Positions 1 to 7,853 of a stretch of DNA of 26,832 nt are shown piece by piece (the stretch's first letter is position 1; every line of letters begins with the position of its first letter). Source of the DNA: Candidatus Pacearchaeota archaeon (GTDB lineage: Archaea; Nanoarchaeota; Nanoarchaeia; Pacearchaeales; GW2011-AR1). The notes under the pieces are model-generated. The model saw only the letters and a list, made by a program, of their open reading frames with translations. It was not told the origin of the DNA and searched no databases. The stretch covers positions 1 through 26,832 of the forward strand of contig NZER01000256.1 in NCBI GenBank assembly GCA_002690445.1, read 5' to 3'. A program made the translations under genes and the position numbers.

Positions 1-614
1 AACAGGCTCTTATCATTGACTGTGGTGGCTACTCCAGCGTTCTGGGTGTATGTGGTGCAGTTGAGTGCTCCACTTCGATTACCATTACTGCTGTCTGTGA
101 TTGCTCCGTCACTCCCGTCTCCTGTGAGACCAGGCATCATAAAATCTGTCTGGATGAAGATTCTCTTATCAGTTATGTCGCTATTACTAATGGATGATGC
201 ACCTCCCTGCACCAGCACAAAACTATGAAGAATCTCACTAGCATTGAGGTCAGGAGGGTAATAGTCCCCTGCTCCTGCACTGCTCTCCATGTTCCCCGAC
301 CTAACTGCGAAACTGCCTCCCCCGAATACCAGGGCGTCTAGCCTTGCTTTTGACGCATGGGCAGAACTCACGCTCACGTTACTAGGGGGACTGACCAAGA
401 CTGTGAGGTCGCTATTAACCCTGAGAGCACCTTCACCTATGTCCACACTCATATTTGCTCCTGCTCCCCTCTGGGCTGACGCTGTCTCTGTTGTAACCCC
501 TGGTAATATCCCCCAGCCTCGTTGGGCTCTCTGCTCGTTCTCAATCTGTGTGGCGTGCACCACATAGGATGGAGCACTTCCACTCCTCTGGTCTAAATGA
601 TAATTATTTGTCAT
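1..614 (-). CDS. Tail fibre / adhesin-like virion protein, N-terminal part (cut by window edge)
   Basis: Reading leftward from the ATG at 614 the frame stays open to base 1, about 204 codons, so the C-terminus lies outside the window. The N-terminus (MTNNYHLDQRSG) is followed by a stretch typical of phage receptor-binding or baseplate proteins (RVNSDLTVLVSPPSNVSVSS, then ARLDALVFGGG). Near the edge comes a Gly/Asp/Ser-rich segment (GDGSDGAITDSSNGNRSGAL) that resembles the start of the beta-rich repeat domain seen in many fibre proteins of archaeal and bacterial tailed viruses. It follows the 169-aa virion gene by 9 nt and is the last visible gene of the late operon. A host-attachment role is inferred from position and composition. 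No catalytic motif is visible. Confidence 0.75.
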   Translation of the reverse strand, partial: MTNNYHLDQRSGSAPSYVVHATQIENEQRAQRGWGILPGVTTETASAQRGAGANMSVDIGEGALRVNSDLTVLVSPPSNVSVSSAHASKARLDALVFGGGSFAVRSGNMESSAGAGDYYPPDLNASEILHSFVLVQGGASSISNSDITDKRIFIQTDFMMPGLTGDGSDGAITDSSNGNRSGALNCTTYTQNAGVATTVNDKSL

Positions 615-623
615 CTTTCAAAA

Positions 624-1133
624 TCATCCCCTGCCTATTGTTAATTCATATTCAACCACTGCCTGCTGACTACTTGTCTTGGTGAACTTCTGGGCAGTGA
701 AAACATATCTTGTCCACATGGTACCTGAGCCATGAGCTCCATTAGCCAATGCTATCTCCTCCCACTCGTGGTTGCTCTCACTCGTTCCAAATGTGACACT
801 CCAGGTTCCTGTGTAATTACCCCCTGCCCTCACATAGTCAGTGAGTTGTTTCTCACTCGCATAGGTTGCAAGGTCAGTGTCTGCGTTAGTCGCAGTTGTA
901 GCTCCAGATCCAACCCAGATATAGCTAGGACCTCCTATTATATTCCCACTTGTCACCTCAGCCAGAACATCCATCATACCCTTTAACCCATTATTAGTTA
1001 TTAAATTCTTTTCCCTACTATCTATCTCTCTCACCAGGTTCTCCTCTTTAATCTCTCCATCATATACTCTGATGATGGGACCTGCTTTAACTATTATCTT
1101 CTCCTTGGGCTTAAAACTATTTTCAATGCTCAT
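624..1133 (-). CDS. Virion structural protein, probable baseplate/fibre component (169 aa)
   Basis: The ATG at 1133 overlaps the stop of the upstream hub gene (ATGA), indicating translational coupling. The protein has the layout of a common phage virion family: a charged N-terminus, the motif NLITNNGLKGMMDVLAE (about residues 43-59), a small beta domain with YIWVGSGATTATNADTDLAT, and a C-terminus with HEWEEIALANGAHGSGTM and ARG-like beta strands. This family occurs between hub and fibre genes, and members are thought to sit at the distal tail tip. The exact role is unknown. No enzymatic motif, signal peptide or membrane segment is visible. The family assignment is from motif recall and has not been checked by a profile search. 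Confidence 0.75.
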   Translation of the reverse strand: MSIENSFKPKEKIIVKAGPIIRVYDGEIKEENLVREIDSREKNLITNNGLKGMMDVLAEVTSGNIIGGPSYIWVGSGATTATNADTDLATYASEKQLTDYVRAGGNYTGTWSVTFGTSESNHEWEEIALANGAHGSGTMWTRYVFTAQKFTKTSSQQAVVEYELTIGRG

Positions 1134-2482
1134 GTCGTATCCACCTTTGTGCTGATTGATGAGAAGCTGATACCTGTCTCTGCCAGACCTGCTGAACCAT
1201 GAACCTTGTCCCCTGCTATGAAAGCCTCACTAATTGTTCCAACAACGATTCTCTGAGATTCTGACAGGTCCACAAGCTCCCCGAATAGCTTACCCAGTTG
1301 CGTTGTACCTGTGGCACTATCCTGCCCCTTTAATATTGTGATCTCCGAGCTTATACGGTGGAACCACTCTGCATATTCCCAAGGGTACTGAGCCAGGACA
1401 AATTCTGTGTTGATGACTCCATCTTCTTGATATGTCCAGGTCACCCTCTGAACAGCTAGTTCCTCGGCACTTAATCCATAATCAGAATCTGTCACAGCGA
1501 TTGTCTCCCCTGGCGAGGCATAGACAAAACTATCAGTGCTGAGCGTGTATGCCTCTTGCTCCAGAAGGCTTATGAGATTAACTCTTGCTGACACCACCTC
1601 TTTAAGGACTCCTCCATCAGCGATATTATTATCCTTATAGAGGTCCTCCACTATCAGTCCCCAGTCAGATTGTTTGCTGAGATTATCGCTCTGCCTTATG
1701 ATGTTGCTACCTCTCCCGATAACCCTATTATGAAGCCTCTTGGCATCAAGCTCAATGGCATCAATGCTCTTGATTGCATATTCACCAGCCCCTGGGTCGT
1801 CACTCAAGACCTTGCCTGTGCTCCTTATGCCAATGGGCTCAAAATGCAGTTCCTTATCTGTGTCCACATAGGCTATCATCCCACTCTCCCTAGCAAACTT
1901 GGTGATAAGATCCCAGACAGGAACATCAACAACAGGATATTCTTCACCTGCTCCTGAAGCATAATACTTGGAACTACTGTTCACATGACTAGCTATTCCT
2001 ATGAGGCTCTGTCCATAAGTGCTGATAAGGTCCTTCACAAGTTCACTCGTCTCGCATCCTGTGGCACCACATGGAGCTGAGTTGTTAGCATAAGTCTCGT
2101 TTGCGTGTATTCGCATTAATGGGTAACGATAATCAAGTCCTGATATTTTTATCTCGCCCACTCCTGGGCTGTCATGCGTTCTTTTCCTCCCCATCAGCAA
2201 CCCTGTTATCAGTTGGTTTCCAGGTCCTCCCTCATCATCTATCCATACCTCAACATCCTTAAAGACGGTGAAACTCGTATTATACCCGAAGCTACTATTG
2301 TCCACAGAGAACTCGAAAGCCCCTGCTTCAAACTGCCCACTCATACTGACCTTCACAGGTGGTTTAAGGTCTCCATGAATATCACTATCATAAACCCCAT
2401 TATCATACAGAACCCTAACATAATTGCTACCTCCTGGGTAAAGAGAATCTGAGGGAAATAAGTTGTCAGCAGGATATGGCAC
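1130..2482 (-). CDS. Baseplate hub protein (gp27/gpD-like), 450 aa
   Basis: A GTG start at 2482 is chosen because GGAGG (2494-2490) lies 7 nt upstream and no better ATG follows. The N-terminal third is a beta-rich domain (VKVSMSGQFEAGAFEFSVDN; then VEVWIDDEGG and LITGLLMGRKR). The middle carries the hub hallmark VWDLITKFARESGMIAYVDT followed by KELHFEPIG, which in phage hub proteins marks the domain that forms the pseudo-hexameric ring beneath the tail tube. The C-terminal part includes a small helical tail (SEITILKGQDSATGT). It is placed between the tail fibre/81-aa genes and the distal virion genes, as expected for a tail-tip gene. Identification rests on this motif pattern and on synteny. 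Confidence 0.8.
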   Translation of the reverse strand: MPYPADNLFPSDSLYPGGSNYVRVLYDNGVYDSDIHGDLKPPVKVSMSGQFEAGAFEFSVDNSSFGYNTSFTVFKDVEVWIDDEGGPGNQLITGLLMGRKRTHDSPGVGEIKISGLDYRYPLMRIHANETYANNSAPCGATGCETSELVKDLISTYGQSLIGIASHVNSSSKYYASGAGEEYPVVDVPVWDLITKFARESGMIAYVDTDKELHFEPIGIRSTGKVLSDDPGAGEYAIKSIDAIELDAKRLHNRVIGRGSNIIRQSDNLSKQSDWGLIVEDLYKDNNIADGGVLKEVVSARVNLISLLEQEAYTLSTDSFVYASPGETIAVTDSDYGLSAEELAVQRVTWTYQEDGVINTEFVLAQYPWEYAEWFHRISSEITILKGQDSATGTTQLGKLFGELVDLSESQRIVVGTISEAFIAGDKVHGSAGLAETGISFSSISTKVDTT

Positions 2483-2495
2483 ACCTACTCCTCCA

Positions 2496-2741
2496 TTATA
2501 TCAACCTTTCTTTTTTCATTTTAAGAACTTCAACTCGAATTTGTTCTTCCAGATTCTTCTCAACTATTGGTTTAAATGTAGCATTTCTTAATTTATGATA
2601 TTCCGTTTCTGTGACTTCCTTTTCTATAACTTCATTTTCATTATATCCCATGCTTAGAGCATTCTTAATTAAAGTTCCAGGAGTAGAATTGCTCTGCATT
2701 TCAATGAATTTACCTGTTGCCTTTTCTAAACATACCATCAT
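2496..2741 (-). CDS. Small protein of unknown function between fibre and hub genes (81 aa)
   Basis: The reading frame could begin at GTG 2750, but GGAG at 2753-2750 sits exactly 8 nt before the ATG at 2741, so the later start is preferred (a second ATG follows at 2738). The product starts MMVCLEKATGKFIEMQSN, is charged, and ends in a Lys/Arg/Glu-rich helix (EEQIRVEVLKMKKERLI). Small proteins like this are often encoded beside fibre genes in tailed phages and may act in fibre assembly, but I recognise no family. Its stop lies just upstream of the GGAGG that serves the hub gene. Function is unknown. Confidence 0.7.
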   Translation of the reverse strand: MMVCLEKATGKFIEMQSNSTPGTLIKNALSMGYNENEVIEKEVTETEYHKLRNATFKPIVEKNLEEQIRVEVLKMKKERLI

Positions 2742-2754
2742 TTTAATCACTCCA

Positions 2755-3732
2755 TTATTCTATAGCTAGATAATAAACCTCCCATGAACCACCTGGACTG
2801 CCAGTTACCGACCAGGTGATAGTGAATCCATCTGCATCCATAGAACTGATTAGTCCTTGAAAAGAGGTGCCTGGATAGCTTGTCCACCACTTCATGCTGT
2901 GTGTATTCATTCTTCTCCAAGCACCACCATTATCTTCCATGACTGCCATGTGAGTTGTTCCATCATCCCATCCACTTCCTCCCCTATCAGTCATAAACAG
3001 AACCAAAGTCGGTGTGAAGCCCACCCCAGTTATTGCTTGAGTGCCAGCCGAGAAGCCCCTCGCAATGGTTCCCATATAAGTATTTATTCCACCACCACCA
3101 CCTGCAACTGCCTGCCAGATTGGGTCTTTACTTGCTCCATGAGATGTTAAGACCATTCCACTAGAGCCTCCTATTGCAAGCCTCTCATCTGTTGATGAAC
3201 CCCTGAAGTATAAGTCACCATGAGCACCTCCTGCGATTTGCTGAATTAATTGCTCGTATCTCACGCTGTCGCCATTCGCTGAGCCAGCAGATAGGCTGGT
3301 CAGCTTGCCACTCATGCTGATATTTCCCAGGGCTATTCCACTCCCTGCCATTGACAAAGTGCCAATATTGACTAGGTCGTTGCCTCCGAGGTTGATGTCG
3401 CTGTTTGTGGATAAGCCTCCTTTTATCGTTCCACTCCCTGCCATTGATAAGATTCCTATATTGACCAGGTCGTTTCCACCGAGGTTTATGTCAGAATCAA
3501 ATGCTGTGTTCTTCAATAATACCTGCTCATACCTAACGCTCTCTCCACTTGCTGAGCCCTCAGCGAGTCCAACCAGCTTATAAGCACCTGCGAAACTCAG
3601 GCTCCCCATCAGTGATGCTGAGCCACTTAGAATATCATCCAGGTTGTCTACTGCATCCTCTATGTTCTGAAGGTTACTTGCATTGATTGGTGGGGCTGAG
3701 CCATTTACCCATGTGGTTTTTGTATATGCCAT
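2755..3732 (-). CDS. Tail fibre protein with internal repeats (325 aa)
   Basis: The N-terminus (YTKTTWVNGSAPPINASNLQ, residues 3-22) is a well-known tail-fibre start signature. It is followed by two copies of SDINLGGNDLVNIG plus LSMAGSG, which are encoded by a 64-bp DNA repeat. SVRYEQ segments occur twice, resembling the fibre motif before shaft repeats. The C-terminal part begins around GFSAGTQAITGVGFTPTLVL and ends DGFTITWSVTGSPGGSWEVY, a beta-sandwich-like tip domain found on other phage fibres that probably binds a cell-surface ligand. The gene lies directly downstream of the tape measure gene. The binding target cannot be read from the sequence. Confidence 0.85.
   Translation of the reverse strand: MAYTKTTWVNGSAPPINASNLQNIEDAVDNLDDILSGSASLMGSLSFAGAYKLVGLAEGSASGESVRYEQVLLKNTAFDSDINLGGNDLVNIGILSMAGSGTIKGGLSTNSDINLGGNDLVNIGTLSMAGSGIALGNISMSGKLTSLSAGSANGDSVRYEQLIQQIAGGAHGDLYFRGSSTDERLAIGGSSGMVLTSHGASKDPIWQAVAGGGGGINTYMGTIARGFSAGTQAITGVGFTPTLVLFMTDRGGSGWDDGTTHMAVMEDNGGAWRRMNTHSMKWWTSYPGTSFQGLISSMDADGFTITWSVTGSPGGSWEVYYLAIE
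3336..3492 (-). repeat. Tandem 64-bp imperfect repeat inside the tail fibre gene
   Basis: Copies at 3336-3399 and 3429-3492 (both 64 nt) share the blocks TTCCACTCCCTGCCATTGA and GGTCGTT, with scattered mostly silent changes. They encode the repeated fibre-shaft unit SDINLGGNDLVNIG / LSMAGSG. This is a recent duplication within the shaft and a site where fibre length may vary. Confidence 0.9.
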
Positions 3733-3739
3733 TTTTCTT

Positions 3740-5176
3740 TCAGAACCCTCCTATATGAATCCCTGTCCTAGATGCTAGTTTATCAAGATTCATCTTGTTT
3801 ATTCTCTCAGCTATCTGGTTAATGTTAGTTTCATCTATACGCTGGACCTCTATGGATGTCTCGAACACTGGATTGTTCACAATGATAGGCTGGACTGCTC
3901 CTGTATCTGCAATCCTATCAGCCACAGCAAGTCCTATGTCCTGAGCCAAGTCTGGTGTTGTTGGCACGACACTCACCCCAGGGACTCCTGGTAATGTGGG
4001 CAGAACCCCCATGCCTGGGGTTGTAGCCTTCACAGTGTTTGACGCTGTTTTTAGGCTCTTCTCAAACTCTACTAAGCTCGGCACAATTTCGAGGTCAGGG
4101 GCAACAGGTCCTGCTAGCCTGCCAAAACTTAATTCCCCCATAGGACCGAATCTCTTACCCCCTGGGAGTTTAGCCATAGCAGAGAGGAGCAGATTAACAG
4201 TTCTGATTATGCGATTGAATGTGCTTTCAAAAAATCCTATCAGACCATTCAACGCATTAACCACTGTGCTCTTTATGTTAAACATAATCATCTTCCAACT
4301 ATTACGGAAATTTATACCGAATACTCTCACCCCAAATTCTATCTTCTTAAAGGTGTCCATGAACTTCTGCACCCAGCCTGGCAAGGCTTGAGCGACTGTT
4401 GTCAATACTGGGAGCACCACATCAAGTATTCTCTCAAAAGCAGGTAACAACACCACGCCTATTTCTATTGCTGTCTCTGTCATCCTAGCCTTCATAACCC
4501 TCAGCCTATTCGTTGGGCTGTCCATAGTTCTGGCAAGGTCGCCCTGTGCGTTACTCGTCTGCTCAAGGATAGCCATATAACGAGCCTGCACCTTCTGCTG
4601 TTGCGTCATGGCTTCCCCCTGGGAGATTATCCCATTCTTTAAAGCCACGTTCTTGATGGTGTGTTCATCAATCAAGATCCCTAGGCGTTTCAATGGTTCA
4701 GCCTCCCCTGTTATCCCTGCCTGTAGTTTGGCAAAAGCATCCTCTGGCTTGAGGTTGAAGAAGCTCGCCATATCATTAGCCAATTCTGTCAGCCCAGTGC
4801 TCATTTCAAAAGCCTCATCAGCACCTAGTCCCATGGAAGTGAACATCTGATTGAAAACAGAAACATTCTTCCGAAGCTCATAACTGTTAAGGCCTAGCTG
4901 GTCTCTGAGGTCCTCGCTCCATTCACGAGCAGAGTCTGCCATCCCTCCCATAGCCACTTCAAACAGGTTCTCACTTTCAACTGCATCCATAGCCATTTTC
5001 AAGGAAGCAACTCCCACTCCAGCTAGAGCAACCCCCATGATTGCCCCCATCTTAGCTATTCTCTTCCCAGCAGTTCTGGCTCTGTCACCCAGAGCACCTA
5101 CTCTGCCATTTATCTTATTTAGGGAGGCACTCGCCTTATCCTCCACAGAGGCTATTATATTAATTCTCTCAGTCAT
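3740..5176 (-). CDS. Tail tape measure protein (478 aa)
   Basis: This sits directly after the frameshifted tail chaperone, and its ATG overlaps the chaperone stop (ATGA, 5173-5176). The N-terminus (INIIASVEDKASASLNKING) is typical of tape measure proteins, followed by a hydrophobic segment around residues 42-62. The conserved block ADEAFEMSTGLTELANDMAS, then LKPEDAFAKLQAGITGEAEP and LKRLGILIDE, is diagnostic of the phage tape measure core. A Pro-rich linker lies near residues 385-410 (GVLPTLPGVPGVSVVPTTPD). At 478 residues it is short for the family. Using the usual relation of roughly 0.15 nm of tail per residue, this would imply a short tail of about 70 nm (an estimate, not observed). Confidence 0.93.
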   Translation of the reverse strand: MTERINIIASVEDKASASLNKINGRVGALGDRARTAGKRIAKMGAIMGVALAGVGVASLKMAMDAVESENLFEVAMGGMADSAREWSEDLRDQLGLNSYELRKNVSVFNQMFTSMGLGADEAFEMSTGLTELANDMASFFNLKPEDAFAKLQAGITGEAEPLKRLGILIDEHTIKNVALKNGIISQGEAMTQQQKVQARYMAILEQTSNAQGDLARTMDSPTNRLRVMKARMTETAIEIGVVLLPAFERILDVVLPVLTTVAQALPGWVQKFMDTFKKIEFGVRVFGINFRNSWKMIMFNIKSTVVNALNGLIGFFESTFNRIIRTVNLLLSAMAKLPGGKRFGPMGELSFGRLAGPVAPDLEIVPSLVEFEKSLKTASNTVKATTPGMGVLPTLPGVPGVSVVPTTPDLAQDIGLAVADRIADTGAVQPIIVNNPVFETSIEVQRIDETNINQIAERINKMNLDKLASRTGIHIGGF

Positions 5177-5430
5177 GTCTCCAGATTTGTCACCTCATTA
5201 CTTGCTTCCCATTTAGCCTTGTCGTCTAAAATCTGTTCCATCTCAATCAAATCCTGCTCATTGTTCTCTCTCATTGGTTTTGTGGTAACCAATGGGTCTA
5301 GTTGCATACTAATCTCCAGCAACCTGAGTTGCTCACTCGGTAGGAGAGTCTCCACATATTCTATCGACCACCCTGTCTTAATACATACAGCCAGGATTAA
5401 GTTTATGATGTCCTTGATGCTGGCTTTCCT
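5173..5430 (-). CDS. Tail assembly chaperone, -1 frameshift extension (gpT-like part of gpGT)
   Basis: After slipping at 5436-5430 the ribosome reads AGG AAA GCC and continues as RKASIKDIINLILAVCIKTG, then WSIEYVETLLPSEQLRLLEI, ending at 5173. This adds 85 residues to the first 107, giving a 192-aa fusion. The extension has the Trp/Leu-rich helical character of gpT domains (W..EYV..LLPSEQL). An independent start at GTG 5355 is possible on paper but has no convincing ribosome binding site and would remove conserved-looking upstream sequence, so the fused product is preferred. The stop overlaps the tape measure ATG. Confidence 0.78.
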   Translation of the reverse strand, partial: RKASIKDIINLILAVCIKTGWSIEYVETLLPSEQLRLLEISMQLDPLVTTKPMRENNEQDLIEMEQILDDKAKWEASNEVTNLET

Positions 5431-5750
5431 TTTTTTGACGCACCACCACCTGCTGACGACACCTCACCCAGTGCGAGGTTTGCTATGTCATCAGGCAGGA
5501 GAATCATGTCGTCTGTGTATTCTATTCCATTAACTTTTAGCAGGAGTTCTCCTATCAGGTCAATGGCTTTCCCTGTGCTCTCTTCCTGTGCCTGCACGAT
5601 TCCAGCCAAGACTTTACTAGGATATTCATCAGGCACTGAGACCTCCATGTCCCCTACTCTGACAGTCTTTCCATTGTAGAGCCCTCGCTCCTCCATAGCC
5701 TTATGGATTGCACCTGCGTTTTTAAGGCACATCTCTATATAATTTCTCAA
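5403..5750 (-). CDS. Tail assembly chaperone, zero-frame product (gpG-like, 115 aa)
   Basis: The start is TTG at 5750, supported by GGTGA lying 6 nt upstream; the next ATG (5732) has no Shine-Dalgarno site. The product is a small acidic/helical protein (VRVGDMEVSVPDEYPSKVLA) ending in a Gly/Lys tail (SSAGGGASKKGKPASRTS). It lies between the tail tube and tape measure genes, the standard place for the lambda gpG / gpGT chaperone pair that coats the tape measure before tube polymerisation. Codons 105-107 contain the slippery A_AAA_AAA heptamer, 8 codons before the stop, allowing a longer -1 product. Confidence 0.85.
   Translation of the reverse strand: MRNYIEMCLKNAGAIHKAMEERGLYNGKTVRVGDMEVSVPDEYPSKVLAGIVQAQEESTGKAIDLIGELLLKVNGIEYTDDMILLPDDIANLALGEVSSAGGGASKKGKPASRTS
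5430..5436 (-). promoter_or_regulatory. Programmed -1 frameshift slippery site A_AAA_AAA
   Basis: Seven A residues on the minus strand (T at 5430-5436 on the plus strand) are read in the zero frame as TC[A AAA AAA] G. This has the ideal X_XXY_YYZ phasing, so both tRNA-Lys can re-pair after slipping back one base. The zero frame stops 8 codons later at 5403, while the -1 frame is open from here to 5173. I did not find a strong downstream stem-loop by eye. Confidence 0.8.
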
Positions 5751-5765
5751 ATTACCTCACCTCAC

Positions 5766-6779
5766 TCATGTTATGTAAGCTGATGAATCCAGGTTTATTA
5801 TGCTCACAGTTATCGGTGTGCTGGTGCCTGAGTCATAGAGAGCCCTGAACCCCAGGTTATGAACCATCGGCTCCTGCTTGTCAATGTTTGCACTGCTAGT
5901 GGTTAATATCACTGCTGGCATCAGCATGGTCAGCTTATAATACGCTGTCCCAGCCACACAGCTTTCAGTACTCGTGTAGCTTGTCCACGTCATCCTCAGC
6001 TCGAAACTGCTGAGTGAGTCCTGTGGAGACGTTGCAGTTGAAGAACCCAGGAACCTCCTCATCTGATTCCTATTCTCGAAACTCAAGTCCAGAGTGCCTT
6101 CAACCAATAAAGGCCCTGGTTTTGGCTTCCCTGGGAATCGACTATTAGCCTCTGGCTTCCTAGTATGATTATTCCTAATCCTGACACTCATGTTCTGGAC
6201 ATCAGTATTAGCAACACTCGCTATGCTGAGAGTCCCCATGTGAAACACAAAGGGATTAAGTGTGCTGAAACTAGGAGTCCCAACATCATGATTGATGCTC
6301 ATGCTTCTGCCCATGAAGTCCGCCACCAATTCCAAACGCCCTTCAGAATCATGTGTCAGCTCTAACCCATCAATAACTGCCGAGTCATAGCGTCTCACCC
6401 CTATATTCGTAGGATTAGACATGGCTACATCTATTGTTAAATTCGGAATCTTATTATCCTCATTCTGTTTGATGGTGTGCTCCTTCGTGTTTGAGCATCC
6501 TGTAGGAGGTCCCACCAGAGTCGTTACTGTGGAACTGCCTAGAACCCCTGCGAACAAATAGCCCACAGTATTCGGTCTAGGATTAATTGTGACACTGCCA
6601 CTCGGCTCGAAAGGTCCTGCACTCTGCCCCCTTGGCGACCTGTTGCTTATATCCTCATCAAATATCACCTGATTATCTTCACTTAATGTCTCAGTAATTG
6701 CATCCAAATATGAATCCACACCAATCGCTGTGCCCCATACTGTATGACTGGGCTTGCTTAAAGCCACATATCTGCTCAT
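5766..6779 (-). CDS. Major tail tube protein (337 aa)
   Basis: The ATG at 6779 has GGAGGT 8 nt upstream. The sequence shows the tail tube pattern: an N-terminal arm (MSRYVALSKPSHTVWGTAIG), then FEPSGSVTINPRPNTVGYLF, followed by beta strands and DSAVIDGLELTHDSEGRLEL near the middle, a signature of tube subunits in siphoviruses and myoviruses. At 337 aa it is longer than the simple lambda-type tube protein, suggesting an extra surface domain. The gene precedes the tail chaperone and tape measure and follows a tail terminator, consistent with the major tube subunit. No separate sheath gene is visible nearby, which favours a non-contractile tail. Confidence 0.8.
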   Translation of the reverse strand: MSRYVALSKPSHTVWGTAIGVDSYLDAITETLSEDNQVIFDEDISNRSPRGQSAGPFEPSGSVTINPRPNTVGYLFAGVLGSSTVTTLVGPPTGCSNTKEHTIKQNEDNKIPNLTIDVAMSNPTNIGVRRYDSAVIDGLELTHDSEGRLELVADFMGRSMSINHDVGTPSFSTLNPFVFHMGTLSIASVANTDVQNMSVRIRNNHTRKPEANSRFPGKPKPGPLLVEGTLDLSFENRNQMRRFLGSSTATSPQDSLSSFELRMTWTSYTSTESCVAGTAYYKLTMLMPAVILTTSSANIDKQEPMVHNLGFRALYDSGTSTPITVSIINLDSSAYIT

Positions 6780-6961
6780 GTTCTCTTACCTCCTATTTTA
6801 TTTTTTTTCTTTCCTGTCTTAACAACATCAAAGAAGGGGTTAGTGGCTATCAGCTTCTCGCCAAAATCTTTTTCTACTTCATGAACACTACCAGGGCAGT
6901 GCTCCCCAACTCCTTCAGTTTCTAAGGGGCTTCCCCCTTCTCTTATATCTTTTATCAGCAT
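6776..6961 (-). CDS. Small tail-module protein of unknown function (61 aa)
   Basis: The ATG at 6961 is preceded by GAGGTGA at 4 nt, and its TGA overlaps the tail tube ATG (6776-6779), so it is translationally coupled to it. The product is charged, and its middle part (VEKDFGEKLIATNPFFDVVK) resembles small head-tail module proteins in which a short beta-strand/helix unit reads like '..ELA.KLIA.NPF..V'. The C-terminus is very basic (TGKKKNKIGGKRT). Such genes lie near tail terminators in many phages. The biochemical role is unknown. Confidence 0.7.
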   Translation of the reverse strand: MLIKDIREGGSPLETEGVGEHCPGSVHEVEKDFGEKLIATNPFFDVVKTGKKKNKIGGKRT

Positions 6962-6970
6962 CTCTTCACC

Positions 6971-7435
6971 TCATCCATAGTTCTTAACAGTCGTTATCAT
7001 CACAGACAAATCAGCTCCATCCTTAATGGTCTGGTCATTCTCGTTAATCAATAGAGCATCAGCATCCACATGGACAGTTTCAACACCAGAGGTTTCTAGA
7101 TTGATAGTGGGATTATCCCATAGCAACTGCCTAATATTCTCAATAATCATGTATAAGTCATCATTATCATCCTGCGTAGCTCGTCTCATTCGTATGTTCA
7201 TGAGGAGTGGGATTTGTGCTTCATCAGTCTTTCCCACAGTGCGAGAGTCATAAACAGCAGGGATGCTAGGATATATCATCTCAATATAATTACTATACAT
7301 ACTTATCGACTTCCTCTCCTCGAATACCTTGTGAATGGCTGTTGAAACGCCTACTGAGCTGGTAAAAACCCCAGGAGCACCCTCCAACAAGGATTTTAAC
7401 TGAGTCAATATCTTACCCCTTAATGAATCAGGCAT
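6971..7435 (-). CDS. Tail terminator / tail completion protein candidate (154 aa)
   Basis: The predicted alpha/beta protein begins with an amphipathic helix (LRGKILTQLKSLLEGAPGVF). Strands follow (YSNYIEMIYPSIPAVYD; AQIPLLMNIRMRRATQDDND), then a helix (DLYMIIENIRQLLWDNPTIN) and a final strand (DGADLSVMITTVKNYG). This order matches tail terminator proteins, which cap the tube and join it to the neck. The position between the gp10-like neck gene/holin-like gene and the tail tube supports this. The assignment is by fold pattern and synteny, because sequence conservation in this family is low. Confidence 0.65.
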   Translation of the reverse strand: MPDSLRGKILTQLKSLLEGAPGVFTSSVGVSTAIHKVFEERKSISMYSNYIEMIYPSIPAVYDSRTVGKTDEAQIPLLMNIRMRRATQDDNDDLYMIIENIRQLLWDNPTINLETSGVETVHVDADALLINENDQTIKDGADLSVMITTVKNYG

Positions 7436-7439
7436 TATT

Positions 7440-7853
7440 CTATCTTCTCCCTCCCTTATTCATCTTCTCAACCAATGACACCAAGAATCCTAATTCATCA
7501 GCCTTAAAGACCTTCAGGTCTACAGCGTGTTTCACAATACTCAAAAGCTCCTTGCTGAACACCATCGTCATGGCGACTGTGAAAATCCATTTAGATTCTA
7601 ACACAATTCCAAGGTACATAGCCACTATTAAAACAGCTAGATACACTGTTGCCTTGGTCAGGAATCCCCAGACCATGCAACCCTTCTCAAATGTCCCAGA
7701 CCTGATGGCTGACATCACGCCAAGACAGAAATCTAATAGCAGGAACACAGCTATCCCCTGTCCCATCACCCCTGTTGCTTTAACTGCCTCAGATATTGGG
7801 GCGAGTAGGAGCCCAGCTATTCCTCCTATCTTCCAACTCTCAAAATCAATCAT
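7440..7853 (-). CDS. Holin-like membrane protein (Phage_holin_4-type, 137 aa)
   Basis: The ATG overlaps the stop of the neck gene (ATGA, 7850-7853). The chain has hydrophobic segments at about residues 9-20, 32-50, 66-85 and 88-102. The motif order fits the TcdE/phi-29-independent Phage_holin_4 family: LLLDFCLGVMSAIRSGTFEK, then GFLTKATVYLAVLIVAMYLG, then FSKELLSIVKHAVDLKV before a soluble tail. Holins of this family open the cell membrane at the end of infection. Finding it inside the neck-tail gene block, with no endolysin beside it, is unusual. If the host is an archaeon, the protein may act with a lysin encoded elsewhere or have another membrane role. Confidence 0.7.
   Translation of the reverse strand: MIDFESWKIGGIAGLLLAPISEAVKATGVMGQGIAVFLLLDFCLGVMSAIRSGTFEKGCMVWGFLTKATVYLAVLIVAMYLGIVLESKWIFTVAMTMVFSKELLSIVKHAVDLKVFKADELGFLVSLVEKMNKGGRR

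Noticed and set aside
5173..5355. An independent 60-aa gene starting at GTG 5355
   Set aside because: The frame is continuous upstream to the slippery heptamer, no ribosome binding site supports the GTG, and a frameshift product fits the known gpG/gpGT layout.
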